This document shows, piece after piece, positions 1-7,744 of a stretch of 35,500 nucleotides of DNA. Within the stretch, counting starts at the first letter, position 1; each line of letters starts with the position of its first letter. Both the position numbers and the translations under genes were made by a program. The stretch is from Candidatus Woesearchaeota archaeon CG_4_10_14_0_2_um_filter_33_13 (lineage in GTDB: Archaea; Nanobdellota; Nanobdellia; Woesearchaeales; GW2011-AR9), in contig PFNQ01000048.1 of the NCBI GenBank assembly GCA_002792115.1, forward strand, positions 1 through 35,500. Reading direction: 5' to 3'. The notes beneath the pieces are model-generated. The model searched no databases and was not told the origin of the DNA. It saw only the letters and a list, made by a program, of their open reading frames with translations.

Positions 1-97
1 GAAAATTCAATTGGTGGAGTTTAATTAAAATCAATATTTGGTTTAGTACTTATTGATTATTTGGAAACACTGTCTAAATACGTAACTTTTATTAACT
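1..97. other. Left-edge sequence, no gene assigned
   Basis: All three forward frames carry stops within the first 60 bases, so at most a few C-terminal codons of an upstream gene could lie here. I see no convincing coding signal on either strand. The stretch is AT-rich and probably contains the promoter of the following gene, but no single TATA box stands out. Confidence 0.4.
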
Positions 98-127
98 TTG
101 ATGTTATTAACTAGAATGGTGAAGAAG

Positions 128-400
128 ATGTCTTTAAAGAAAGAACTTTTACAAAAAGTGCCGGCTTCTATCAAAGACGAGCCTCATTTTACAGCTTTAT
201 TAGATCATATTGAAGGGCATAAAATAGAAACAAAGGAACATTTAGCAGATTTCTTAAAAAAAGAGATTGCTCTTATTGAAGGTTGGTTAGAGAGTAATAC
301 TCATTCCTCTGCCGCTAAAACAAAATCGGTAAGAGATAAAATTATTCATTTAGATGTATTAAAAAAATGTTATGATTTGTCCCAAGAATTTTTATTTTGA
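128..400 (+). CDS. Small helical protein, unknown function
   Basis: This 90-aa charged protein is predicted mostly alpha-helical, with no cysteines, membrane segment or signal peptide, and I do not recognise its family. The tracked ORF opens at a TTG at 98. I prefer the ATG at 128 because a GGTGA Shine-Dalgarno at 118-122 lies 5 nt before it. It ends 8 nt before the alpha/beta hydrolase and is probably co-transcribed with it. Acidic and basic residues alternate along the helices (KKELLQK, KKEIALIEGWLE), which suits a small soluble binding partner, but no function can be assigned. Confidence 0.65.
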   Translation: MSLKKELLQKVPASIKDEPHFTALLDHIEGHKIETKEHLADFLKKEIALIEGWLESNTHSSAAKTKSVRDKIIHLDVLKKCYDLSQEFLF

Positions 401-408
401 TGGTTTAA

Positions 409-1272
409 ATGGTAGAAAAAAATTTAAGTTCGTTTGATGGTACCAAGATCTATTATCGTGTTGAGAAAAACAAAAATCCTCATACTTTAGTCTTTTTGCA
501 TGGCGTTGGTGGGAACTGGACAGTTTGGAAGAAAGAATTACAATACTTTCAAAAAAGAGGATATTCTACCTTAGTTTTTGATCTGAGGGGCCATGGTTTG
601 TCTGATGCACCTGATGATTTGAGTAAGTATCGTTTATACTCATTTTCTCGTGATTTACATAACATCTTAAATAAAGAAAAGATTGATCCGTTTACTTTAG
701 TGGGTCATAGTCTTGGTGGAGGAGTGGCGATAAATTATTGTATGCGTTACAAAAAAAAGTTGCCTGTTTCTTTAGTACTAGTTGAGAGTTCTACTACTTT
801 TCCGTTTAAACATAATCGTCTTTTAAATTTGGGAACTTACATGACTGAGTTTTTACGTTTTGTATCTAGTCACAAACTAACATCCAGGGAACATTTTTTT
901 CATCTAAAAGATATAGATTTGTCTTTTACAGGTATGAAAGAAAATTTGAAGATTATTTCTCATCTGTTACATATCACTCCTATCAGAAGTGTTGTTAAAG
1001 CTTTGGATAACCTAGAAAACTTTGTATTTAAAAATCATAAGCGAATAGATCTTACTATGAAAAATTTTCCTTCTCCAATATTGCTCATTGCGGGTAGATT
1101 AGATGAGGTTATTCCTCCTAAATATGTTCGTCTAGTTAAAAAGTTGAATAACAATGCTAAATATCATCTATTTAGAAATGCTGGACACAAAGTTATTATG
1201 GATCAAGCAGATCAAGTTAGTCATGTAATTCATAATTTTATCAAAGAAAGTTTAGAAAATGCAAAAAAATAA
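409..1272 (+). CDS. Alpha/beta-hydrolase fold protein
   Basis: A cytosolic alpha/beta hydrolase of 287 aa, the usual length for the single-domain family. It shows the oxyanion segment FLHGVGG (29-35), the strand/turn DLRGHGLSD (58-66), the nucleophile elbow GHSLGG with Ser101, the acid Asp232 in AGRLDEVIPP, and His260 in NAGHKVIMD. The catalytic triad is complete, so it should be an active esterase, lipase or related hydrolase; sequence alone does not give the substrate. A cap region lies at about 125-215. It follows the 90-aa gene by 8 nt. With the nearby acyltransferase and acyl-CoA ligase it may handle acyl esters, but that is inference from position only. Confidence 0.9.
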   Translation: MVEKNLSSFDGTKIYYRVEKNKNPHTLVFLHGVGGNWTVWKKELQYFQKRGYSTLVFDLRGHGLSDAPDDLSKYRLYSFSRDLHNILNKEKIDPFTLVGHSLGGGVAINYCMRYKKKLPVSLVLVESSTTFPFKHNRLLNLGTYMTEFLRFVSSHKLTSREHFFHLKDIDLSFTGMKENLKIISHLLHITPIRSVVKALDNLENFVFKNHKRIDLTMKNFPSPILLIAGRLDEVIPPKYVRLVKKLNNNAKYHLFRNAGHKVIMDQADQVSHVIHNFIKESLENAKK

Positions 1273-1346
1273 AATTGTTAAATGGACGAAATTTGTTAAG
1301 ATTGTCAAAATTGTTTAAATTAGGGTAATTAAAACAATTAAGATTA

Positions 1347-1859
1347 TTAAAAAATTAAGGTGCTTAACCAATAGGTTAGAATTCCTAATAGTGCACCTGC
1401 AGACAAATCAATCCAATCGTGTTTCTTTAAGTGATATCTTGAGTACATTACTAACAAAGAGACAAGTATCCAAAATAAGGTTGTATAAACAGAGTTGAAT
1501 TTAAAGATAAAAACCATGGCTACAAAAACAATTCTGGAAGCATGAATACTAGGAAAGGAAGATGCATCTAAGCGTTCTATCCAATTGTTATGTTTTTGTT
1601 TGTTTGGTCTGTTTTTAAAATAAATTAAACGGATTGATATAGAGATTATGTAACTTATAGCTAAACCAAATATGAGTAATAAGACCAATTTGTATTCTTG
1701 CACTGATAAAAACAATAATAAAAATAGCCCGTAAAGTGTAATACTTCCTAAGGCAGTGATATCTCGAATTGGAGCAATATCAACGTTGTATTTTTTTAAC
1801 ATAAAAGAATCATATTTTTCAATATTATAAATGTTATTATTGTGTTTATTTCCTTCCAT
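1347..1859 (-). CDS. PAP2-superfamily membrane phosphatase
   Basis: A 170-aa integral membrane protein carrying all three PAP2 phosphatase signatures: R77-x6-R84-P85 (family consensus KX6RP, so Arg replaces Lys), PSIH at 103-106 (consensus PSGH, with Ile replacing Gly), and S140-R141-x5-H147-x3-D151. About five hydrophobic helices surround these motifs. The family dephosphorylates lipid phosphates such as phosphatidate or polyprenyl pyrophosphates at the membrane face. The N-terminal 20 residues are Asn-rich and soluble. The start has no Shine-Dalgarno; a run of TATA-like sequence (1874-1888) sits at the distance expected for a leaderless mRNA. The exact substrate is unknown. Confidence 0.88.
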   Translation of the reverse strand: MEGNKHNNNIYNIEKYDSFMLKKYNVDIAPIRDITALGSITLYGLFLLLFLSVQEYKLVLLLIFGLAISYIISISIRLIYFKNRPNKQKHNNWIERLDASSFPSIHASRIVFVAMVFIFKFNSVYTTLFWILVSLLVMYSRYHLKKHDWIDLSAGALLGILTYWLSTLIF

Positions 1860-1937
1860 GGTTATGTTAGAGAATATAAATATATATAAATCAGTTATGT
1901 ACCTATGTAGTAGTAATGAAATTAATGGTGATGCAAA

Positions 1938-2933
1938 ATGACAAATGATGATAAAAAAAGAACTTTACCTCCCTTGGAACCAACTACTTACCGCCTTGAT
2001 CCTGATAATTTGGATTTAGATGGTCGTTTGACTAGGGGAGAACAACCAGAATTGGATTTAGAGATCGTTGTTCCTGGTGCAGAAATGCAAAGGAGTAGAT
2101 TAAATGCAACTCAAGATGTTCTTTACGTAGTGATTGAGGACATGCAGGAACAAAGAGAAACCTTATCTAGAGTACTATTGAAAGGTTACCAAACTTTAGA
2201 AACACAGGCTTTAACGAGGGGAGTAGAGTTAGGTCGTCGCGATGTTGTTGCTTTTCCTTCTGCTGTTGCTGCAGTGGATGCGTTGGCATTTAACAAAGAA
2301 GTAAGGTTAACACAATATTTTAGGGATGATGGAAAATTGAAGAAAAGAGAAGGTGTCGTTAATGGGGCCAAATTTTCAAATCATCTTATTTTTGCTTTTG
2401 TTGATTACAGGATGGATCAGGGAGACAAAGGTGTTTTTAGTGAAGATCAAGTAAGATTATTTAAAGAAGCGAGAGCTATTCGAAGTTCATTTTCTGGAGC
2501 CACTATTGAAGTAGCTAGGGCTAAACAGGTAGAACTGGATAGGTTGTCAAAAGAATTTGAGGCTGCTGGTAGATCTTACACCAGACCTGGAACAACTTTT
2601 GCTTATGCAATGGCTAATGATCCACGTTTAGTTGGATTAGAATTTGTATCGGCTAACATCGATCTTGTTGCCCAAGATCCAATTTCTGTACAGCTAGAAA
2701 GGTCTACACAAAGTGGAAAACTTCCAGTTGTATTGTATCTTCCAAAATCGGCTAATCCATTGGCAGATGCTAGAACTGCATTTTATTCATCTTTAGGTGT
2801 AACTAGAGAATTAACAGATGTGGTTGGTGAGACAAGAAGAGCTTGTGCTGGAAGGACAATTACTGAAGATGTAGTGAGGAGTAATTTCTTTGCTGGTAAG
2901 TATGTTCAGTTGAAAGGATTAGATAGAAAATAA
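1938..2933 (+). CDS. Receiver-like (response-regulator-related) protein
   Basis: This 331-aa soluble protein shows a stretched receiver-domain pattern. LYVVIEDMQEQRETL (62-76) supplies the acidic pair E67-D68 after strand 1. FAFVDYRMDQG (152-162) has the look of strand 3 with phospho-acceptor D156. KLPVVLYLPKSANP (261-274) resembles strand 5 with conserved K270. The segments between are longer than in ordinary receivers, notably between strands 1 and 3 and around 185-250, and I see no DNA-binding output domain. It converges with a histidine kinase gene 0.6 kb away, which supports a signalling role. GGTGAT at 1926-1931 lies 6 nt before the ATG. The receiver assignment is inference from motifs, not a search. 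Confidence 0.55.
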   Translation: MTNDDKKRTLPPLEPTTYRLDPDNLDLDGRLTRGEQPELDLEIVVPGAEMQRSRLNATQDVLYVVIEDMQEQRETLSRVLLKGYQTLETQALTRGVELGRRDVVAFPSAVAAVDALAFNKEVRLTQYFRDDGKLKKREGVVNGAKFSNHLIFAFVDYRMDQGDKGVFSEDQVRLFKEARAIRSSFSGATIEVARAKQVELDRLSKEFEAAGRSYTRPGTTFAYAMANDPRLVGLEFVSANIDLVAQDPISVQLERSTQSGKLPVVLYLPKSANPLADARTAFYSSLGVTRELTDVVGETRRACAGRTITEDVVRSNFFAGKYVQLKGLDRK

Positions 2934-3000
2934 GTGTTTTTTCTTTTCTTTATCTATCTTTGATTTTCTTAATCTTTTAATTTTCTTTAATCAATAAAAT
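2934..3000. terminator. T-rich intergenic terminator
   Basis: Just after the receiver-like gene the plus strand carries repeated T runs (GTGTTTTTTCTTTTCTTTATC, then TTTTCTTAATCTTTTAATTTTC), the usual archaeal pattern of hairpin-free termination. The next gene on the right is convergent, so this spacer serves the plus-strand transcript. Confidence 0.5.
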
Positions 3001-3005
3001 CGTAA

Positions 3006-3476
3006 TTAAGAATTGTTTATCATCAGATTATAAGGTATAATCCCTACTACTCGCACATAAACTCCACCAATAGTTTGTTGATAATGTTGTTCTAATCTTG
3101 CAACTTCCATACTTAATCTTTGTTCTGTTGATTGATCAACATTTGTAAGCCACATCATAATAGATTCATTAACATTAGCAGATCCATTTAACTTAAACAG
3201 GTGAGGATTTCTTAATTCTGCTTCTATCTGTTGTAAAACTGGTTGCAATTGCTGATCTTGTGAACATGACCTTAATCCTTCAATGTATTCTTTGAAATAT
3301 ATTCCTAAGTGCCTTGTTGTTCTGGTAAATCTTTCTCTACGCCGATTTAGTTCAGTTGCTTTATCTGTTAATTCTCTTGCAACTTGAATCCTTGGTCTAT
3401 AATCTATCAAAGTTTTACACTCAGAAAATCTTTCTTCTAATCTAATTACAGTATCCTCTAAACCACCAATTCGCAT
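3006..3476 (-). CDS. Helical protein coupled to the histidine kinase
   Basis: A soluble, mostly helical protein of 156 aa, Arg- and Gln-rich, with heptad-like stretches near 5-60 and 120-140. No cysteine motif or membrane segment is visible and I do not recognise the family. The ORF track opens at a TTG at 3488 overlapping the kinase stop. The ATG at 3476 is better supported because TGAGGAT, overlapping that stop codon, gives a Shine-Dalgarno about 6 nt upstream. Translation is therefore probably coupled to the histidine kinase, and the protein may be a partner or output for it. That role rests on context alone. Confidence 0.6.
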   Translation of the reverse strand: MRIGGLEDTVIRLEERFSECKTLIDYRPRIQVARELTDKATELNRRRERFTRTTRHLGIYFKEYIEGLRSCSQDQQLQPVLQQIEAELRNPHLFKLNGSANVNESIMMWLTNVDQSTEQRLSMEVARLEQHYQQTIGGVYVRVVGIIPYNLMINNS

Positions 3477-3484
3477 TTTAATCC

Positions 3485-5737
3485 TCAAAACATTGTTTTA
3501 CTTGTAAAAAACATAGTTGCTCTGGTTCCTCCTTCTGAACTCACTCTTTCAAAATGTGAATAGGCGTTTTGTAAAGAACCAAACCTCTTTACATTTATAG
3601 TTCCTTCTCCACCACTACCATCTTCTCTACTGGAGAAATTAACTAGGCCTTGTTGTGTTGTATCATTAACATATGCAGTCATCTCCATAGCTTTTTGTGG
3701 ATCAATACCAATTCCATCATCAGTAATCGCTAAATAATATTCTATGTTTATGTTTGCCGGAATATGCATCTCTCTTTTATATCTTTCTTGTTCTGATAGT
3801 GTTAGGGTAGAAAATTTTCCTAACCGAATCGAGATGTTGTTTGCATCTCCATGTTTAATTGCATTTCTAGCTAAATCCACAACTGCACCAACAAAAAGAT
3901 CTTTTATGGATTGCAGGGCATATTCACTTCTATCTCCTTCAACATCTATAGTATATGATAATGGATAACTAGTTTTTAATTGTTCTAATGATTCAGTTAT
4001 AGTGGCTGCAAGATCAACTTCTGTGTTAATTCCTTTAAGCATATCTTTAATTTTATCCACATTATGATGAATTGATTCGGAGTGTTTCTTAACTTTTGCA
4101 TAAGCTGCAATTTTCTCTATTGTTGGAGCAACTAACGCTTCTATTCCAGTTGTATCTATGGACTCTCCTAAGCCTGAAACCGACCTTTGGTGTTGTCTGG
4201 CATATTCAGTTAATAATTCGTCGCTGAACAACATTGCATCACCAATTTTTTCTCTTATGTCTTCAATAGTTGTTTCTTCTTCCATTGAAAGTTCTAGTTC
4301 AAATGTTTCATTAACTTGTGTTAAGTATTCTCTAGCCCCGGCAATATTATTTTGTCCTGTTAACAAACCGTACAAGCTTGTAGCAAACTGAGTGACGGTA
4401 ATTTTTTGTAATTCAGAATCAATTTCTCTGAGATGATTGACAATATCATGTCTTTCATAAGAAGTTTTTAATCCAACAATTTCTCCATAAAGGCGGAAGA
4501 TTGTTTCCGCTTGTTGTCTTGTTCTTTCATACAAGTTAAGAACTTCTGCAGTTCTTTGTTTTACTTTTCCTGCTAAATCTCTTTCACTTTCTCTTACTTT
4601 GTCCAATGCTTGTTCTAAAGCAGCATGTCCTTCTCTGGCTGCATCCATCCTTTGTTGGTTTTCTATTTGAGCTCTTTCTAAAGCTTGATTACTCCCAATT
4701 CTAAACCATCCACTAGCCCCGGCAATTGCTGAAGCAGCGTATAATGCTGGTTCAGCCAAGTCTGTGCCTACTAAGTGTAATCCTGCTCCTGTTAAAAAAG
4801 CAGCGGAAACTGCCCAAAATGCTCTTTTTTTAAGATGTTCTTTACTAGTCTTTGGTTTTTTGTAATCCATTCTAAGAATGGTTGAATGTCGACCATCAGC
4901 TCTCGTCGCTTCTTCTCCTTTCATTGCTTTTTGAACAGCATCCTCTAATAAAACATAATGTAATTGATTTAATTTCCACATAGTTGGAACTCCATCTAAA
5001 ATTCCTCCCGTGTAACTCTGGCCATTAAAATCAAAGCGTGGATCAAATAAAACAGGAACATCATCAATTTTGTACCATTCTGATTCTGGAAATTCATTGT
5101 AAGCAATCTCAATAGTTACCCCCAATGGTTGATCTCGAACGAACCATTCTGTAACGTTATTAAAGCGAGTAGCTTCTTTTTTAGCTCCTTTGTAAACCAT
5201 ACTTAACGGAGCTAGGCGAACTAAATTATGATGGATGCCTAGATTAGTGTGCTGCATTGCTGTTAATCCGATACGATAGGCTACTGGTCTTGGATCTTCA
5301 TCTCCTAAATCACGAAAAATTTCATCTACTCTCTGAAATACATGCAAAGACCTTTCCCAAGACGTATATCTTGCTTCATCATTATAATCTTGCCAATTAG
5401 GAACATCTGTAAGAGTATGAAGTGCTAAGATATCGATGATACTTTGAGGACCATGGGTTTTATACCATCCTGAATATTGTTCGATTAAAGCAGTGTTTTC
5501 TGGTTTTTCTGCAAATTTTCTTAATGGCAAACCACTTTCTATGGCTAGAATTTTGGCATTAACTAATACTGCCCAAATATTGTGCTGCATATTTACTTCT
5601 TCCCTAACTGCTCCTTCATTATGGCGGGCCATTATCCTGGCTGGATCTAAAAATTGCCGATATCGTTTTTGCAATGCTGGATCAGTAAGTACAACTTCAT
5701 CAAGGGTCTGTCTAGTCAATTTAATTAGGGAAGTCAA
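3485..5737 (-). CDS. Sensor histidine kinase
   Basis: A 750-aa kinase. Residues 1-300 form a large sensory region I cannot assign. Two hydrophobic helices (about 307-345) suggest a membrane hairpin. A coiled coil (350-425) leads to the H-box ERHDIVNHLREID with candidate phospho-acceptor H430. A long helical region precedes the HATPase domain: N-box DLARNAIKHG (N625), G1 box ITDDGIGID (D673), Gly-rich GSGGEG (707-712), and SSEGGTRATMFF near the C-terminus. The HDxxN form recalls kinases of the HisKA_3/Spo0B style. The tracked start is TTG; a BRE/TATA (CGAAAGACTTTTATAC) at 5744-5759 lies too close to it, so the in-frame TTG at 5719 may be the true leaderless start. Confidence 0.85.
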   Translation of the reverse strand: MTSLIKLTRQTLDEVVLTDPALQKRYRQFLDPARIMARHNEGAVREEVNMQHNIWAVLVNAKILAIESGLPLRKFAEKPENTALIEQYSGWYKTHGPQSIIDILALHTLTDVPNWQDYNDEARYTSWERSLHVFQRVDEIFRDLGDEDPRPVAYRIGLTAMQHTNLGIHHNLVRLAPLSMVYKGAKKEATRFNNVTEWFVRDQPLGVTIEIAYNEFPESEWYKIDDVPVLFDPRFDFNGQSYTGGILDGVPTMWKLNQLHYVLLEDAVQKAMKGEEATRADGRHSTILRMDYKKPKTSKEHLKKRAFWAVSAAFLTGAGLHLVGTDLAEPALYAASAIAGASGWFRIGSNQALERAQIENQQRMDAAREGHAALEQALDKVRESERDLAGKVKQRTAEVLNLYERTRQQAETIFRLYGEIVGLKTSYERHDIVNHLREIDSELQKITVTQFATSLYGLLTGQNNIAGAREYLTQVNETFELELSMEEETTIEDIREKIGDAMLFSDELLTEYARQHQRSVSGLGESIDTTGIEALVAPTIEKIAAYAKVKKHSESIHHNVDKIKDMLKGINTEVDLAATITESLEQLKTSYPLSYTIDVEGDRSEYALQSIKDLFVGAVVDLARNAIKHGDANNISIRLGKFSTLTLSEQERYKREMHIPANINIEYYLAITDDGIGIDPQKAMEMTAYVNDTTQQGLVNFSSREDGSGGEGTINVKRFGSLQNAYSHFERVSSEGGTRATMFFTSKTMF

Positions 5738-5743
5738 AATAAA

Positions 5744-5759
5744 GTATAAAAGTCTTTCG
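5744..5759 (-). promoter_or_regulatory. BRE/TATA promoter of the histidine kinase gene
   Basis: Read on the minus strand, CGAAAGACTTTTATAC combines a BRE-like CGAAAG with a TATA box at 5751-5744. Archaeal spacing would place the transcription start near 5721-5726, inside the longest ORF, which favours a start at the TTG at 5719. Confidence 0.55.
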
Positions 5760-5811
5760 TTACTCTAGAATAGTTAAAAACCCTTAATAAGTCCAAACCC
5801 TGTATCTTCTC

Positions 5812-6600
5812 ATGATCTTTAGTATTTTATATAATATTTATGGATTTACAATCGGGATTGTGATAATTTTAATCTTTACTTTGTTAGGTTTTTTCTTACA
5901 AATTTTTGTTAGGAAAAGTAAAGTTAAAAGAATTTGGCAAGGATTATCAAGGTTATTATGTAATTTAATTTTGAAATTACTTTTTTTAAGAATAAAAGTG
6001 GAGGGATTAGAAAATATTCCTTCTGGTCAATGTATTATTACACCAAACCAACTAAGTCATCTTGATGGCATAGTGGTTAAGAAATTCGTTAAGAAAGATA
6101 TTTTTGCCATTACTGAACCTTTTGACAAGTTTAACTCATTTGCCGCATTCTGGATGAAAAAGTTGTCTTTTGTAGATTTGCGAAGAACAAAAGAAGAGGA
6201 TCAGAGATATCCTAATAGCCATAGTCGTAAAGAAGCGATGCTTCTTGCTGAAAAGCAATTGAACTCTGGGTTAAGTTTGTTAATCTTTCCTGAAGGACAC
6301 TTTGAAAGAGATAAACAACTTAAAAAGTTTTATCCAGGAGCCGTAAAGTTATCTTTAGCAACGGGCGTTCCAATTGTTCCAGTTTCTATTCAAGGCACGG
6401 AAGAAGTTTGGCCCCCAGATAAAATGTTGCGCAGACCGGCAACAATAATAATAATAAAGTTTGGAAGACCATTTTTAAATAAAATAATGAAGAAACCTAC
6501 AGAAAGGTTAATTAAGCAAAAAGTAATACTTCTTAAGAAAGAGATTGCCAAGATGTTACCGCAGAGTTTTTTGTCAAAGAGGTGGGAGAAAAATGTCTAA
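5812..6600 (+). CDS. PlsC-like 1-acylglycerol-phosphate acyltransferase
   Basis: A 262-aa LPLAT-family protein with an N-terminal membrane helix (about 9-32) and further hydrophobic residues near 48-60. Family blocks are present: TPNQLSHLDG (77-86) at motif I, a weak motif II region, LIFPEGHFERD at motif III and VPIVPVSIQG at motif IV. Characterised enzymes transfer an acyl chain to lysophosphatidate at the membrane. The odd point is motif I: consensus NHxSxxD becomes NQLSHLD, so Gln replaces the catalytic His of HX4D. It opens a three-gene operon with an aminotransferase, overlapped by 8 nt, and an acyl-CoA ligase. Acyl-ester lipids are not the usual archaeal membrane, so the product is uncertain. 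Confidence 0.82.
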   Translation: MIFSILYNIYGFTIGIVIILIFTLLGFFLQIFVRKSKVKRIWQGLSRLLCNLILKLLFLRIKVEGLENIPSGQCIITPNQLSHLDGIVVKKFVKKDIFAITEPFDKFNSFAAFWMKKLSFVDLRRTKEEDQRYPNSHSRKEAMLLAEKQLNSGLSLLIFPEGHFERDKQLKKFYPGAVKLSLATGVPIVPVSIQGTEEVWPPDKMLRRPATIIIIKFGRPFLNKIMKKPTERLIKQKVILLKKEIAKMLPQSFLSKRWEKNV

Positions 6601-7744
6601 ACCAGAAGTTAATCATCAAAAGAATAAGACTAATCAAAAGAGTAAGTTCGAAATTCAACCAGCAAAGCACATTGAGAGATTAGTTCCTTACAAAACATCT
6701 GAAGCTTTTAGGACCATGTTAAGACAAGAAGTTTTTCGTTATGTTAATCACAAATATGTTGCTAAATTAGACTATAACGAATCGGTGTATCCTCCTTCAC
6801 CAAAAGTAATTAAATCTGTTAAGAAAGCTTTGAAAAGTTATCCTCTTAATTGGTATCCTGATCCAGATTATTTGGAATTAAAGAATGAGATTGAAAAGGT
6901 TCATGAAGGTAAAGTTGGATTTGAAAATATTCTTATCACTAATGGGTCGTGTGAAGCTTTAGCAGTAATTGCTAAAACTTATTGTAATCATGATCAAGAA
7001 GTTTTATTGATTTCTCCAACTTATGATTACTTACGTTATTCTGCTGAAGCAGAAGGAATTAAAGTTAAAAATTTTTTCCTTGATAAACAATTTAGATTTA
7101 ATTTTGATGATTTTAAAAAAAGTGTTAACAAGAAAACAAAAGTAGTTTATTTAGTAAATCCAAATAATCCTACTGGAACAACCTATTCTGTTAAACAATT
7201 GAAAGAAATTGCAGCATATTTAGAAAGTAAAAAAGTAATTTTAATTGTTGATGAGGCTTATCTGGAATATACTAATCTTCCATCAGCAATAAATCTAATG
7301 AAGGGATTTAGTAACATTGTTGTAACTAGAACTTTTTCTAAAGCCTATGGTTTAGCTAATTTTAGGGTGGGATATTTAATTTCTAATGAGAAAAACATTA
7401 AATGGATGGATAAATTGATTCCAGATTTTCCCATTACTACAATTAGTGAAGATGCTGCTATTGCGGCATTAAAAGACCAGAAATATCTTTTAAAAAATGT
7501 TGCTAAAATAAATCAAGATAGAGAATTATTAGTTAATGGTCTTAAAAACAAAGGGTATACCGTTTTTAATACTCCCGCGAGTTATATCTTAGTTCAAGTT
7601 GAAGATGTAGAAAAAGTTAACAATCTGTTATCAAAAAATAATATTGTTGTTCGCCCGAAGAAGCATATCTATCCTTTGGATAACTTTATTCGAATAACGA
7701 TTGGAACAAGAAGCGATTGTAAAAAGGTACTTTCTTTACTATGA
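6593..7744 (+). CDS. HisC-like PLP-dependent aminotransferase
   Basis: A fold-type I PLP enzyme of 383 aa from the ATG at 6593; the tracked 399-aa version starts earlier inside plsC. GGTGGGAG at 6581-6588 is the ribosome-binding site. Motifs match the histidinol-phosphate aminotransferase and threonine-phosphate decarboxylase group: LDYNES near the N-terminus, NPNNPTG (about 190-195), DEAYLEY with Asp220 and Tyr223, RTFSKAYGL with the Schiff-base Lys250, and C-terminal RITIGT. About 40 extra N-terminal residues are Lys/Asn-rich. No other his or cobalamin gene is in the window. It overlaps the acyltransferase by 8 nt and the ligase by 4 nt, so it probably works in the same pathway, perhaps supplying an amino-alcohol or amino-acid headgroup. 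Confidence 0.87.
   Translation: MSKPEVNHQKNKTNQKSKFEIQPAKHIERLVPYKTSEAFRTMLRQEVFRYVNHKYVAKLDYNESVYPPSPKVIKSVKKALKSYPLNWYPDPDYLELKNEIEKVHEGKVGFENILITNGSCEALAVIAKTYCNHDQEVLLISPTYDYLRYSAEAEGIKVKNFFLDKQFRFNFDDFKKSVNKKTKVVYLVNPNNPTGTTYSVKQLKEIAAYLESKKVILIVDEAYLEYTNLPSAINLMKGFSNIVVTRTFSKAYGLANFRVGYLISNEKNIKWMDKLIPDFPITTISEDAAIAALKDQKYLLKNVAKINQDRELLVNGLKNKGYTVFNTPASYILVQVEDVEKVNNLLSKNNIVVRPKKHIYPLDNFIRITIGTRSDCKKVLSLL

Noticed and set aside
1273-1346. Repeated ATTGTTAA/ATTAAAA-like words
   Set aside because: Irregular, AT-rich, and no fixed repeat unit; treated as ordinary spacer.
2186-2371. ORF on minus strand inside the receiver-like gene
   Set aside because: Lies wholly within a longer frame with good protein character; no start signals of its own. 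The same holds for the other short ORFs opposite the kinase, dnaK, L10, P1, metK and the acyl-CoA synthetase.
6593-7744. Naming the aminotransferase hisC
   Set aside because: Motifs fit the wider HisC/CobD group, but no histidine genes are nearby and the operon suggests a different pathway.
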